A DNA stretch of 23,876 nucleotides from CAZLYK01 sp964563495 (lineage in GTDB: Bacteria; Acidobacteriota; Blastocatellia; RBC074). Below are positions 8,185 through 15,833 of the stretch, one piece after another. A program made the position numbers and the translations under genes. Numbering within the stretch: position 1 is the first letter of the stretch; the number at the start of each line of letters is the position of its first letter. The stretch is taken from positions 1-23,876 of the forward strand of contig CAZLYK010000078.1 in assembly GCA_964563495.1 (NCBI GenBank), in the 5' to 3' direction. The notes below the pieces were generated by a model. It ran no database searches. It saw only the letters and a list, made by a program, of their open reading frames with translations, and was not told the DNA's origin.

Positions 8185-9330
8185 TCAGTCGGATTCCACA
8201 ATCAGTGCGAAGTCACGCGGGTTGCGCAGGACCAGCGTGTTGCCGTCGCGCTCCAGGTTGCCGGTGCAGCAGACCGGGATTTGGCGGTCGTGCGCCTGGA
8301 TCGCGAGCCGGTAGTCCGGGTCCGGCAGCGTGATTTGGACGCGCCGCCAGCGGTCCTCGATCTGCGTGTAGATCGTGACTCTACCGGATTGCGCATTCTC
8401 GGCCCGATCGAGGGTCCTGACAAAGCCCTCGAGCTCTATCTCCTCAGTGCTGCCGGCAGCCTTGAACAGTCGTGCGGCTTCGGCCAGGAACGGCATAGAA
8501 TCAGTCGACAGAAAAACACGACCGGGCACGTCCTGCGGCGCTCGGCGCGATCGTGACCAGAAGAAGCTGACCTCGACGCCCGTGTCCCCTCCACCCTGGT
8601 TCAACCCGATAATGGCTTCACAGAGGTTGGCGCTGACGCCTTTGGAGACGGCCTTCTGGAAAGGGTCCATATTGCCGGTGACGGCCGAACGCTGCGCGGC
8701 CGATCTGGCTGCCTCAAGCGCCGAGGCCAGCGTCACTATCGCCTCCCGGGCAAAAGGCTCGTCCCCCTCGGTCATCGCCTGATCTCCCACCACCGGCGCG
8801 AGCGATGGCGGAACCGGAGAGACGACGGTCAGCACGTAGCTGCCGCGTTCGGGCTGGCCGAACCGCACATTGCGGACGTAATCCATGACCTGGTCGGGCT
8901 TGCGCTTGGGCAGCACGGGTTTGGGGGCGCGCACGGCGCAGGCTGCCGCGACGATCAGGTCGCGGGTGCGCTGATAAAGCTGCACGCCATCGTCAATCGG
9001 GATGCTGCCGTTGTCCATATCCAGATGGGTGCGTACGCGCACCACATCAGCGTTGGCCGTGTTCAGGTCGCGAAGGATGTCGAGCTGTGAGCGATTTTCG
9101 GCGACCTCGAGCGTACGAAGGACCTCGGCCATCCGCGGCGCGTAGTCGGCAAAATCGGTGCGCAGCGGCAGGAGGATCTCCAGCTCTTCGCCGGATGAAG
9201 TCTTGACCCAATAGGAAGCCTTGTCGGGAATCTGCTGGCTCTCCTGCCAGCCGTTGACGCGCAGGTATTGCGCCAATTCCAGGGGGCGCAGCGAATGAAG
9301 CATCTCGCTGTCTCGGACTGTCGCTTTCAT
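8185..9330 (-). CDS. Uncharacterised protein, second gene of a DUF4365 cassette
   Basis: A 381-residue soluble protein with no signal peptide or membrane segment. I do not recognise an enzymatic motif. Visible features: an N-terminal stretch LRPLELAQYLRVNGW, a central conserved-looking block FGQPERGSYVLTVVSPVPPS (about 156-175), then AVSKGVSANLCEAIIGL (about 228-244) and a C-terminal beta-rich part ending VLRNPRDFALI. I recall a similar protein type in actinomycetes, without a function. Its ATG overlaps the stop of the upstream DUF4365 gene by four bases (ATGA), so the two are translationally coupled and probably act together. If the partner is a nuclease, this could be its regulator, specificity subunit or antitoxin; that is inference. 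Confidence 0.8.
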   Translation of the reverse strand: MKATVRDSEMLHSLRPLELAQYLRVNGWQESQQIPDKASYWVKTSSGEELEILLPLRTDFADYAPRMAEVLRTLEVAENRSQLDILRDLNTANADVVRVRTHLDMDNGSIPIDDGVQLYQRTRDLIVAAACAVRAPKPVLPKRKPDQVMDYVRNVRFGQPERGSYVLTVVSPVPPSLAPVVGDQAMTEGDEPFAREAIVTLASALEAARSAAQRSAVTGNMDPFQKAVSKGVSANLCEAIIGLNQGGGDTGVEVSFFWSRSRRAPQDVPGRVFLSTDSMPFLAEAARLFKAAGSTEEIELEGFVRTLDRAENAQSGRVTIYTQIEDRWRRVQITLPDPDYRLAIQAHDRQIPVCCTGNLERDGNTLVLRNPRDFALIVESD

Positions 9331-9824
9331 AAGGCTTCTCCTCTGCCTATCCGTTCCATGATACCGCGCAGGGCGGGCACGGTGAATTGATTACCACGCG
9401 GCAGGGAGACCGTGATCGTCCCTGAGTTCTCGGTCTCCGGCCGCCCGCTCAAAGACACCCAATAGCCGCAATGTTTGAGACATAACTGCTCTTCGGATTG
9501 ATGCAGACTGTTGTCTAAATCTTCCGGCACTATTATAACAACCAGGATGCGCGGCACAAGAACGTTGGATTCGCGTAAGTCGTTATAGTTTTTGATTTTG
9601 AGCGGGAAGGCAATCCGTTCTTCCTTAACCACATTCCTTGAAGTACATTTCAGTTGTAGTTCCAGTCTCGGCGATCGCACCGTTCCGTTGCCGCCGCGCT
9701 CCGCGATCCCGCAATCGATACTGTCGTCGTCAACCTCCGGATTGTAGAGTGCAAACCCGGCGACAGAGACGACGGCGTGCACATAAGCGCGGCTGAATTG
9801 CTCTTTGCGCTGGTTGATGTCCAT
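9327..9824 (-). CDS. DUF4365-type protein, probable PD-(D/E)xK nuclease fold
   Basis: A 165-residue protein. The segment EVDDDSIDCGI followed by LELQLKCT matches the DUF4365 pattern (acidic-IDxxI, then a strand ending Q-x-K): Asp34/Asp37, Glu55, Gln57 and Lys59 sit where a PD-(D/E)xK active site would. Members of this family occur alone or beside ATPases and other defence-like genes; activity has to my knowledge not been shown. The annotated ATG at 9824 is chosen over a TTG fifteen bases upstream; neither has a strong Shine-Dalgarno. The gene is first of a two-gene operon with the 381-residue protein and divergent from the membrane protein at 9906, with a repeat copy between them. Confidence 0.75.
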   Translation of the reverse strand: MDINQRKEQFSRAYVHAVVSVAGFALYNPEVDDDSIDCGIAERGGNGTVRSPRLELQLKCTSRNVVKEERIAFPLKIKNYNDLRESNVLVPRILVVIIVPEDLDNSLHQSEEQLCLKHCGYWVSLSGRPETENSGTITVSLPRGNQFTVPALRGIMERIGRGEAL

Positions 9825-9859
9825 ATCCAATGATCCCAAAAATCGGAATAGTTGTTAAG

Positions 9860-9902
9860 GAATAGACAGGATTAACAGGATTTCCGGAGGATTAAACAGG
9901 AT
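9860..9902 (+). repeat. CAGGATT dispersed repeat, single-arm copy abutting a start codon
   Basis: Units are spaced 9, 11 and 10 nt; the third has become GAGGATT (within CCGGAGG). The last unit, ACAGGAT, ends 3-4 nt before the ATG of the membrane protein gene and supplies the only AGGA near that start. Confidence 0.88.
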
Positions 9903-9905
9903 CTA

Positions 9906-11432
9906 ATGCAGATTCCCATTTTCCCTTTGCTGCTCCTCTCTGCCTTATCGCTTTCGCTCGGTTGGGGGATTCGCGGCGATTACGGGCACGAGGCCGGCGC
10001 CATGATCCCGGGGGCACTGCTGGCCCTGGCGGTCTGTTTGACGGCCGGGCGCAATGACTGGCGGCAGCGCGCATCGTTGCTGGCAATGACCGGGGCGATC
10101 GGCTGGGCTTTCGGCGGACAGATGAGCTATGGCGTCGTCATCGGCTACACTGCTCATATATCATTCCCGGATGTGCTCTACGGTTATGGTTCACTGTTCG
10201 TGATCGGTGCGTTGTGGGGCGGCGTCGGGGCCGGCGTCCTTGCGCTTGGCCTGACGCAACCGCGATCGGAGCTGGAGCGATTCGCCGTTCCTCTCTCTGC
10301 CATCTATCTCGTCTGGCTGCTGCTCAACCTGAGCGGTTTGAACGACCTGCTGGTCACGCGTTGGGATTTATACGATTCAGACTGGGTGCAGGCGACGTCT
10401 GCCTTACTGGTCGCAGGCGCGATTGCGGCGATCGCGCCGCGGACAAGGCGGGCTTGCGGGTTGATCGCATTGCTGGCCGCGGGTTGGTGGATCGGGTTTG
10501 GATTGCTGGTGCCGGTGCTTGGCTTGCGGATGACGCCGCCGCGGAGCGACAACTGGGCCGGATGTGTGGGGATCGCCGTTGCGCTCGTGCTCTACCTGCG
10601 GCGGACGCGCAACCGCGCGGGCGTGATGCTCATGCTCTACGCCATGCTCGCCGGCGGGGTCGGGTTTGCCTTCGGTGATTTTGTGCAGATGGCCGGCCGC
10701 GCGCAGTGGGGGCCGATCGGCCGCTTCGCTTCACTGCAAAATCTGGATTACTGGAAGTGGATGGAGATGTTGTTCGGCCTGGTCATGGGTTTCGGCGTGG
10801 CGTTGGGGCTGAGCCGAATTGTGCGTTTCAATCTCGCTCCACCCGATGAAGATGAAGACGAAGCCAATCGCCCGTTGCGATACCTCTCGCTGCTCTTCCT
10901 GTTCGTCGTCATGCCGTGGGAAAACATCTCCAAAAATGTTCGTGCATGGGCGAAACAGGGCGCCATCGTTGAGGGGCTGTTCAGTCTCGCGCCCCAATGG
11001 TGGTTTCTCTTTGCCGGTTTACTGCTGACAGGCGTCGTCGTTTATGCGATTGTTCGCTATCGCAGCGGGGGATTGGCGCTTGTACCCTCGAACGCTTTCG
11101 GACGGGCGCAGATGCTCTTCCTGCTGGTACTCTGGATTTTCACCATCGCCGACTTGACACAAATGTTGCCCGCCATGAAGACCAAAGGCGTTCTCTCTGT
11201 CCATCTCAAGTTCTGGCTCATGGCGGCAGCGTGCACCTCGATCGTACTATGGTTGCGCGGCGAGCCGGTGACCGGTCAACGTCAAACCGTAGCCGCCGAT
11301 GACGAAGTTTGGGCGCCTGGCTGGAAACACTGGGCGATCTGGCCTTTGGCGTTATTGTTGCTATTGGTGCTGGCGAAATTATCGGTAGCCATGCATAGCG
11401 ATCCATTACCGGGCAGCCAGTTACGGTTTTAA
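9906..11432 (+). CDS. Polytopic membrane protein of unknown function
   Basis: A 508-residue protein with roughly eleven to thirteen hydrophobic segments. The first is followed by a striking polar motif GWGIRGDYGHEAGAMIPGAL (19-38); a second conserved-looking block is YWKWMEMLFGLVMGFGVALG (about 280-299). There is an acidic cytosolic-type loop DEDEDE near residue 320. I recall similar proteins in soil bacteria annotated only as hypothetical; I assign no transporter or enzyme function. The Gly/His/Glu motif in or next to the membrane suggests a conserved site. The translation start is the ATG just after a dispersed repeat, with AGGA from the repeat four bases upstream. It precedes the SMP-30 operon by 83 bp on the same strand, with no obvious terminator. 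Confidence 0.75.
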   Translation: MQIPIFPLLLLSALSLSLGWGIRGDYGHEAGAMIPGALLALAVCLTAGRNDWRQRASLLAMTGAIGWAFGGQMSYGVVIGYTAHISFPDVLYGYGSLFVIGALWGGVGAGVLALGLTQPRSELERFAVPLSAIYLVWLLLNLSGLNDLLVTRWDLYDSDWVQATSALLVAGAIAAIAPRTRRACGLIALLAAGWWIGFGLLVPVLGLRMTPPRSDNWAGCVGIAVALVLYLRRTRNRAGVMLMLYAMLAGGVGFAFGDFVQMAGRAQWGPIGRFASLQNLDYWKWMEMLFGLVMGFGVALGLSRIVRFNLAPPDEDEDEANRPLRYLSLLFLFVVMPWENISKNVRAWAKQGAIVEGLFSLAPQWWFLFAGLLLTGVVVYAIVRYRSGGLALVPSNAFGRAQMLFLLVLWIFTIADLTQMLPAMKTKGVLSVHLKFWLMAAACTSIVLWLRGEPVTGQRQTVAADDEVWAPGWKHWAIWPLALLLLLVLAKLSVAMHSDPLPGSQLRF

Positions 11433-11515
11433 GCAGCGCATTTTTTACCGCCCGGTCAGACGAGGCGATATACTACTTTTGTACAACCACACCACTCAAA
11501 AATCGGAGAGGAATC

Positions 11516-12628
11516 ATGACCCGAGGAAACAGGTTAATCTCAAGAAAGAAAGATTCCGAGCAAGGATGCAAAATCGGCCGTCGTTCATTTCTCGCCACGG
11601 CGACAGCCACGACCATTGCCGGCGCGGCTTTCGGGCAGGATCGCCAATACGGGCAAAACGCCCCGCCCGTGCGGTATCCCGATCCGGATATCGTGGTGCT
11701 GGATAACCGGTTTGCCAAATACAAGATCGGGAATACGCCGATCCAGCGCCTCTACACAGGGATGTTATGGGCCGAGGGGCCGGCCTGGAATGGCGTCGGG
11801 CGTTATCTTGTCTGGAGCGACATACCCAATGATGTTCAGCACCGCTGGCTCGCCGAGGACGGTCATATCAGCGTCTTTCGCCATCCGTCGAACAACAGCA
11901 ACGGCAATACCTTCGATTGGGAGGGGCGCCAGATCTCCTGCGAACACGGGACGCGGCGTGTCGTCCGCTACGAATACAACGGTTCGGTCACGGTCCTGGC
12001 GGATAAATGGCAGGGCAAACCATTCAATGCTCCGAACGATGCGATTGTCCATCCGGACGGAAGCGTCTGGTTTACCGATCCGGGCTACGGCAGCCTGGGA
12101 CACTATGAGGGGCATAAAGGCGAACTGGTCATCAAAGAAGCCGTCTATCGGATTGACCCCCAGACCGCCAGGATCGACCTGGTCACCGACGAGATCTTCA
12201 AACCCAACGGGCTGTGTTTTTCTCCAGACTACAAAAAGCTATACGTGGCCGACTCGGGCACATCGCATTACCCGCAAGCGCCGAAAAACATCAAGGTCTG
12301 GGATCTGGTGGACGGCAAACAACTGCGCAATGGCCGGGAATTCGCTTCGATGAAGCTGAAGATGAAGGCAGGGGAATTCGCCGGTATTGCCGATGGCATC
12401 CGCGCGGATGCGGACGGCAACATCTGGGCCGGCGCCGGGTGGGTCGGTGAGGGCTATGATGGGGTGCACATCTTCGCGCCTGATGGAGTGCGCATCGGGC
12501 AGATCCTGTTGCCGGAGATTTGCAGCAATATCTGCTTCGGCGGCCCGAAGCGAAATAGATTGTTTATGACTGCCGGCCAGTCTCTATATGCGGTCTATGT
12601 CGAAGTGCAAGGCGCGCATATCACTTGA
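11516..12628 (+). CDS. SMP-30/gluconolactonase-family protein, Tat-exported
   Basis: A 370-residue six-bladed beta-propeller of the SMP-30/LRE type, which hydrolyses sugar lactones such as gluconolactone. Conserved metal-site segments are present: LWAEGPAWN (Glu87), FNAPNDAIVHPDGSVWFTDP (170-189, Asn171/Asn174), IFKPNGLCFSPD (Asn231) and GIADGIRAD (Asp293). The N terminus carries a twin-arginine signal, GRRSFLA (Arg22-Arg23) followed by an Ala/Thr-rich hydrophobic stretch, so it is probably exported folded through Tat with its metal bound. The start is supported by GGAGAGG before the ATG. It is followed after 17 bp by the amidohydrolase, probably as one operon. Confidence 0.92.
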   Translation: MTRGNRLISRKKDSEQGCKIGRRSFLATATATTIAGAAFGQDRQYGQNAPPVRYPDPDIVVLDNRFAKYKIGNTPIQRLYTGMLWAEGPAWNGVGRYLVWSDIPNDVQHRWLAEDGHISVFRHPSNNSNGNTFDWEGRQISCEHGTRRVVRYEYNGSVTVLADKWQGKPFNAPNDAIVHPDGSVWFTDPGYGSLGHYEGHKGELVIKEAVYRIDPQTARIDLVTDEIFKPNGLCFSPDYKKLYVADSGTSHYPQAPKNIKVWDLVDGKQLRNGREFASMKLKMKAGEFAGIADGIRADADGNIWAGAGWVGEGYDGVHIFAPDGVRIGQILLPEICSNICFGGPKRNRLFMTAGQSLYAVYVEVQGAHIT

Positions 12629-12645
12629 ATGGTGAGGGGGAAAGC

Positions 12646-14322
12646 ATGGAGACCTCGATGAGACTTTGTTTGGCCATTTGCTTTCTGCTGATTTGTTGGC
12701 TGACCGTCATGGCGCAAATCAACGCTGACCTGGTGCTGGTCAACGGCAAAATCTGGACCGGCAACGACCAGCAGCCCGAAGCCGAGGCCGTAGCCTGCGC
12801 CAACGGCCGCATCGTCGCCGTGGGCGCAAATGCGGAGATCCGCAAACTGGCCGGCGCGACGACCAGAGTGATCGACCTGCAGGGACGCCGCGTCGTTCCG
12901 GGCTTCAACGATGCGCACGTGCATTTCTTCGATGGCGGTGCGGGGTTGGCGAGCGTGCAGTTGCGCGATGCTCGAACGCCGGAACAATTCCGTGACCGGA
13001 TTCGCGATTTCGCCGCCGGACTGCCCAAAGGCCGTTGGATCCTCAGGGGGAACTGGGACCACGAGAACTGGTCGCCGCCCAATTTGCCGACGCGTCAGTT
13101 GATCGACGCCGTGACTCCGGATAATCCGGTTTTCATCAACCGGCTCGATGGGCATATGTGCCTGGCCAATTCGCTTGCGCTCAAATTAGCGGGTGTGACG
13201 CGTGAGACGCCGGACCCGCCAGGCGGTGCGATCGTCCGCGACGCCCGGGGTGAACCGACCGGTGTGCTCAAAGATGCGGCGATGAACTATGTCTACAAGG
13301 TCATCCCGGATCCGAGCGCGGAAGAGATTGCCGAATCACTCAAGGCGGCTCTGCGCTATGCGGCTGAAAACGGCGTGACCAGCATCCAGGATATGTCCGC
13401 CTCGCCGGAGGTCCTGGCAGTCTATCAGAAGCTGTTGGATAGCGGAGAGTTGACCGCGCGTGTCTCGGGCCACCAGCCGTTGGCCGAATGGGAACGGCTG
13501 GCGCGTGTCGGCATTCGCGCCCATTTCGGCAATGACAATTTGCGGATCGGTGGATTGAAGGGCTTTGCCGACGGCTCGCTCGGCTCGACGACGGCGCTCT
13601 TTTTTGAACCTTACCTGGATGCCCCACAGACTGCCGGGCTGCCGAGCGATGAGATGGTCAATCAAGGCCGGATGCTCGAACAGATCATCAACGCGGACAA
13701 GGCCGGATTGCACATCGCCATCCACGCCATCGGCGATAAGGCCAATCAAACGATCCTCAACTTTTTTGCCGAGACTGAAAAACGGAATGGCGTGCGTGAC
13801 CGCCGCTTCCGCATCGAGCACGCGCAGCACTTGCGTGCGGAAGAGATCAAACGGTTCGCCGCGCAGCGTGTCATCGCCTCAATGCAGCCCTATCACGCGA
13901 TCGATGACGGGCGTTGGGCGGAAAACCGGATCGGCAAGGAGCGGGCAAGGGGGACTTATGCGTTCCGTTCGTTGCTCGATGCAGGGGCGGTATTGGCGTT
14001 CGGCTCGGATTGGTTTGTCGCGCCGCTGGAGCCATTGATGGGCATCTATGCCGCCGTCACGCGCCGGACGCTGGACGGCAAAAATCCGGGCGGCTGGGTG
14101 CCGGAGCAGAAGATCAGTGTGGCGGAGGCTGTCCGCGCGTATACGTGGGGCTCGGCTTTTGCCAGTTTTGACGAGCGGATCAAAGGCTCAATCGAGACGG
14201 GCAAACTGGCCGATCTGGCAGTCCTTTCGGACGATATCTTCAAGATCGACCCGACCGCAATTGCAAAGACTCAGGTGGCCATGACCATTTTTGATGGTTG
14301 GGTGATCTATCAACGCAGGTAG
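12646..14322 (+). CDS. YtcJ-like metal-dependent amidohydrolase, secreted
   Basis: A 558-residue member of the amidohydrolase_3 group. Metal and catalytic residues visible: H91-x-H93 in NDAHVHF, Lys305 within GLKGFADGSLGS, His360 in HIAIHAIGDKAN, His392 in RFRIEHAQHL and Asp455 in FGSDWFVAPLEP. Family members hydrolyse amides or related bonds in small molecules; physiological substrates are mostly unknown. The ATG at 12646 follows GAGGGGGA (12634-12641) and opens a clear signal peptide ending near VMA-QI; an in-frame ATG at 12625 lies before this ribosome-binding site and is not preferred. It shares an operon with the exported SMP-30 protein 17 bp upstream, suggesting joint work on an external substrate. 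Confidence 0.92.
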   Translation: METSMRLCLAICFLLICWLTVMAQINADLVLVNGKIWTGNDQQPEAEAVACANGRIVAVGANAEIRKLAGATTRVIDLQGRRVVPGFNDAHVHFFDGGAGLASVQLRDARTPEQFRDRIRDFAAGLPKGRWILRGNWDHENWSPPNLPTRQLIDAVTPDNPVFINRLDGHMCLANSLALKLAGVTRETPDPPGGAIVRDARGEPTGVLKDAAMNYVYKVIPDPSAEEIAESLKAALRYAAENGVTSIQDMSASPEVLAVYQKLLDSGELTARVSGHQPLAEWERLARVGIRAHFGNDNLRIGGLKGFADGSLGSTTALFFEPYLDAPQTAGLPSDEMVNQGRMLEQIINADKAGLHIAIHAIGDKANQTILNFFAETEKRNGVRDRRFRIEHAQHLRAEEIKRFAAQRVIASMQPYHAIDDGRWAENRIGKERARGTYAFRSLLDAGAVLAFGSDWFVAPLEPLMGIYAAVTRRTLDGKNPGGWVPEQKISVAEAVRAYTWGSAFASFDERIKGSIETGKLADLAVLSDDIFKIDPTAIAKTQVAMTIFDGWVIYQRR

Positions 14323-14400
14323 AGAAAAAGGCTCCGCATTCCCCTTTTGCCAATCGATTTCAAAGGACTCTTATTGGCACACTCCTGGATAAAATGGTAT

Positions 14401-14799
14401 TTATTCTTCCTCGCCAACTGGTTCTGCATCCGTTCTAAGAGACGCATAGTTATTTGATGTAAAATGAAAATAGACAGGATTTTCATTTCTGAGCATATCA
14501 ATGATGGGCTCAAAATATCGTAGGTAGTAGTTTGCGACATATTTCACCCTCAATGGCAGACCTTCTTCTTGTATGCAGATATTGGCTGGGAGATCGATGC
14601 CATCTTGATAAAATCTTAGTTCCGCTCTGGCGCCGGCCTCTCTCGATCCCGCATCATCAATTGCAGGATCAATAGGAACAGCCACCGTGCCGAACAGAGT
14701 AAGATATACACGCGCAAGAGGACGACTATAGGATGGAGATTGTGTTGAATTTATCAAATATCTATAGTCTGTGATATGGGTAAATACTGGGATACTCAT
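14401..14799 (-). CDS. Uncharacterised small protein, paralogue of the divergent gene
   Basis: A 132-residue protein of unrecognised family. It shares a pattern with the divergently encoded protein at 15056-15421: AEL[RH]FYQ in the middle, then a segment ending [NE]-x-P-[VL]-Y-[FI]-x-F before a run of Asn, and the C-terminal VGEEE. Mostly predicted beta strand, no signal peptide or membrane helix, acidic. GGGGAT lies upstream of the ATG. The surrounding DNA is poorer in GC than the neighbours, suggesting a foreign origin. A 14-base match to the dispersed repeat lies inside its coding sequence (14467-14482). Confidence 0.65.
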   Translation of the reverse strand: MSIPVFTHITDYRYLINSTQSPSYSRPLARVYLTLFGTVAVPIDPAIDDAGSREAGARAELRFYQDGIDLPANICIQEEGLPLRVKYVANYYLRYFEPIIDMLRNENPVYFHFTSNNYASLRTDAEPVGEEE

Positions 14800-15000
14800 T
14801 GATTACATCCCCGCTTTCTTTTTAGGGTTTGTTCAAAATCCACGATCGGAAACCCGCTTGAGCTCTTCTTTGCCAAAATCCGCGGAATTCTCGATGCTGT
14901 AGTAAAAATCAAGAGTTAGTGAATCGCTTGACCCTTTTTACAAAATGCTGGCATCAAACTTGCCTTCAACCAGGTTGTCATTACACATTGCGTAAAATTT
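14800..15000 (-). pseudogene. Possible decayed ORF upstream of the 132-residue gene
   Basis: In one minus-strand frame (14988 to 14833) an ATG is followed by 16 codons, an in-frame TAA, then 34 protein-like codons (including LDFYYSIENSADFGKEEL) and a stop. Shifting by one base in the last part gives a frame that ends in TGA overlapping the ATG of the next gene (ATGA), as in coupled operons. This looks like a gene broken by a nonsense mutation and frameshift, but I cannot name a homologue and AT-rich non-coding DNA could mimic it. Confidence 0.2.
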
Positions 15001-15055
15001 CCTCAAAGGTCAAGTATAGTCGCCAAAGAGCGATTATTTGTCAGCGGGAGAATCT

Positions 15056-15421
15056 ATGGCTATCACAATAAACGAGAGGCTGAATGTTTCAACTTATAGT
15101 ATTGAATATAACTTTGTTAATCACGTGGCCGGACTGAGTGCCCATCTTGCTGTGGTGCTCCTCTATGACCCGGATAAGAAGAAGCTGGCGGAATTGCATT
15201 TTTATCAGGGAAGAGAGACTGTTTCTGTAGTGGAGGCGCCCGACGACCATGTCGACATCCTTCTCCCTGCTACCCTGCTTGAGTCGGTCCATCAGACTCT
15301 ACGGGGTGAGCGCCCTTTGTACATTACGTTCTTCCGGACCAATTCAAATGTCGTTAATAACGTATGGTTCGGCACTTCCACCAAGGAGATGGTAGGGGAA
15401 GAAGAGAATAAAAGAGACTGA
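15056..15421 (+). CDS. Uncharacterised small protein, paralogue of the divergent gene
   Basis: A 121-residue protein counted from the ATG at 15056, preceded by GGGAG with good spacing; an upstream in-frame TTG at 15038 is less likely. It resembles the protein at 14401-14799 over the central AELHFYQ, the ERPLYITFF segment and the C-terminal VGEEE. No known motif, signal peptide or membrane segment. The two genes diverge from a 256-bp intergenic region. Duplicate small acidic proteins in a low-GC islet beside a tRNA suggest an acquired module; immunity proteins or adaptors are possibilities but nothing in the sequence shows a function. Confidence 0.65.
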   Translation: MAITINERLNVSTYSIEYNFVNHVAGLSAHLAVVLLYDPDKKKLAELHFYQGRETVSVVEAPDDHVDILLPATLLESVHQTLRGERPLYITFFRTNSNVVNNVWFGTSTKEMVGEEENKRD

Positions 15422-15462
15422 TCACAGGTTCTTGTCTGCGCAATTGATCCCAATTTCCTGGA

Positions 15463-15531
15463 ATGCCCGAGTATATGGTAGAAATGGTGATAAGTGATGG
15501 CGAACGGTTTGAACTGGTCCGGATCGAGTAG
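15463..15531 (+). CDS. Possible 22-residue ORF
   Basis: ATG to TAG, encoding MPEYMVEMVISDGERFELV plus three residues. The composition looks protein-like (alternating hydrophobic and charged), but there is no clear ribosome-binding site. It may be the 5' stub of a truncated gene or a tiny protein following the gene at 15056. Confidence 0.2.
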   Translation: MPEYMVEMVISDGERFELVRIE

Positions 15532-15570
15532 GAATCCGGCTTCAATCTGTTTTTAGATTAGGTGTAAGGT

Positions 15571-15656
<86 letters not shown>

Positions 15657-15675
15657 TTATCGAGTAGATCAAAGC

Positions 15676-15787
15676 AGGAAATAGACAGGATTGACAGGAT
15701 TTCTGCAGGATTGAACAGGATTATTTTCTGCCTTGTCTTTGATCCTGTTCAATCCTGCAGAAATCCTGTCAATCCTGTCTATTTCCT
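15676..15787. repeat. Perfect palindromic copy of the CAGGATT repeat
   Basis: Two 46-bp arms (15676-15721 and 15742-15787) are exact reverse complements around a 20-nt loop. Each arm has four CAGGAT units spaced 9, 11 and 10 nt. The arm-specific variant between units two and four is TTCTGCAGGATTGAAC, present on both arms and not in other copies. It lies between the tRNA-Cys and the ThuA-like gene. Confidence 0.97.
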
Positions 15788-15833
15788 TGGGTTTGTATGC
15801 TCCCATAGATCGATTAGGCCGTCAAGACCCTAT

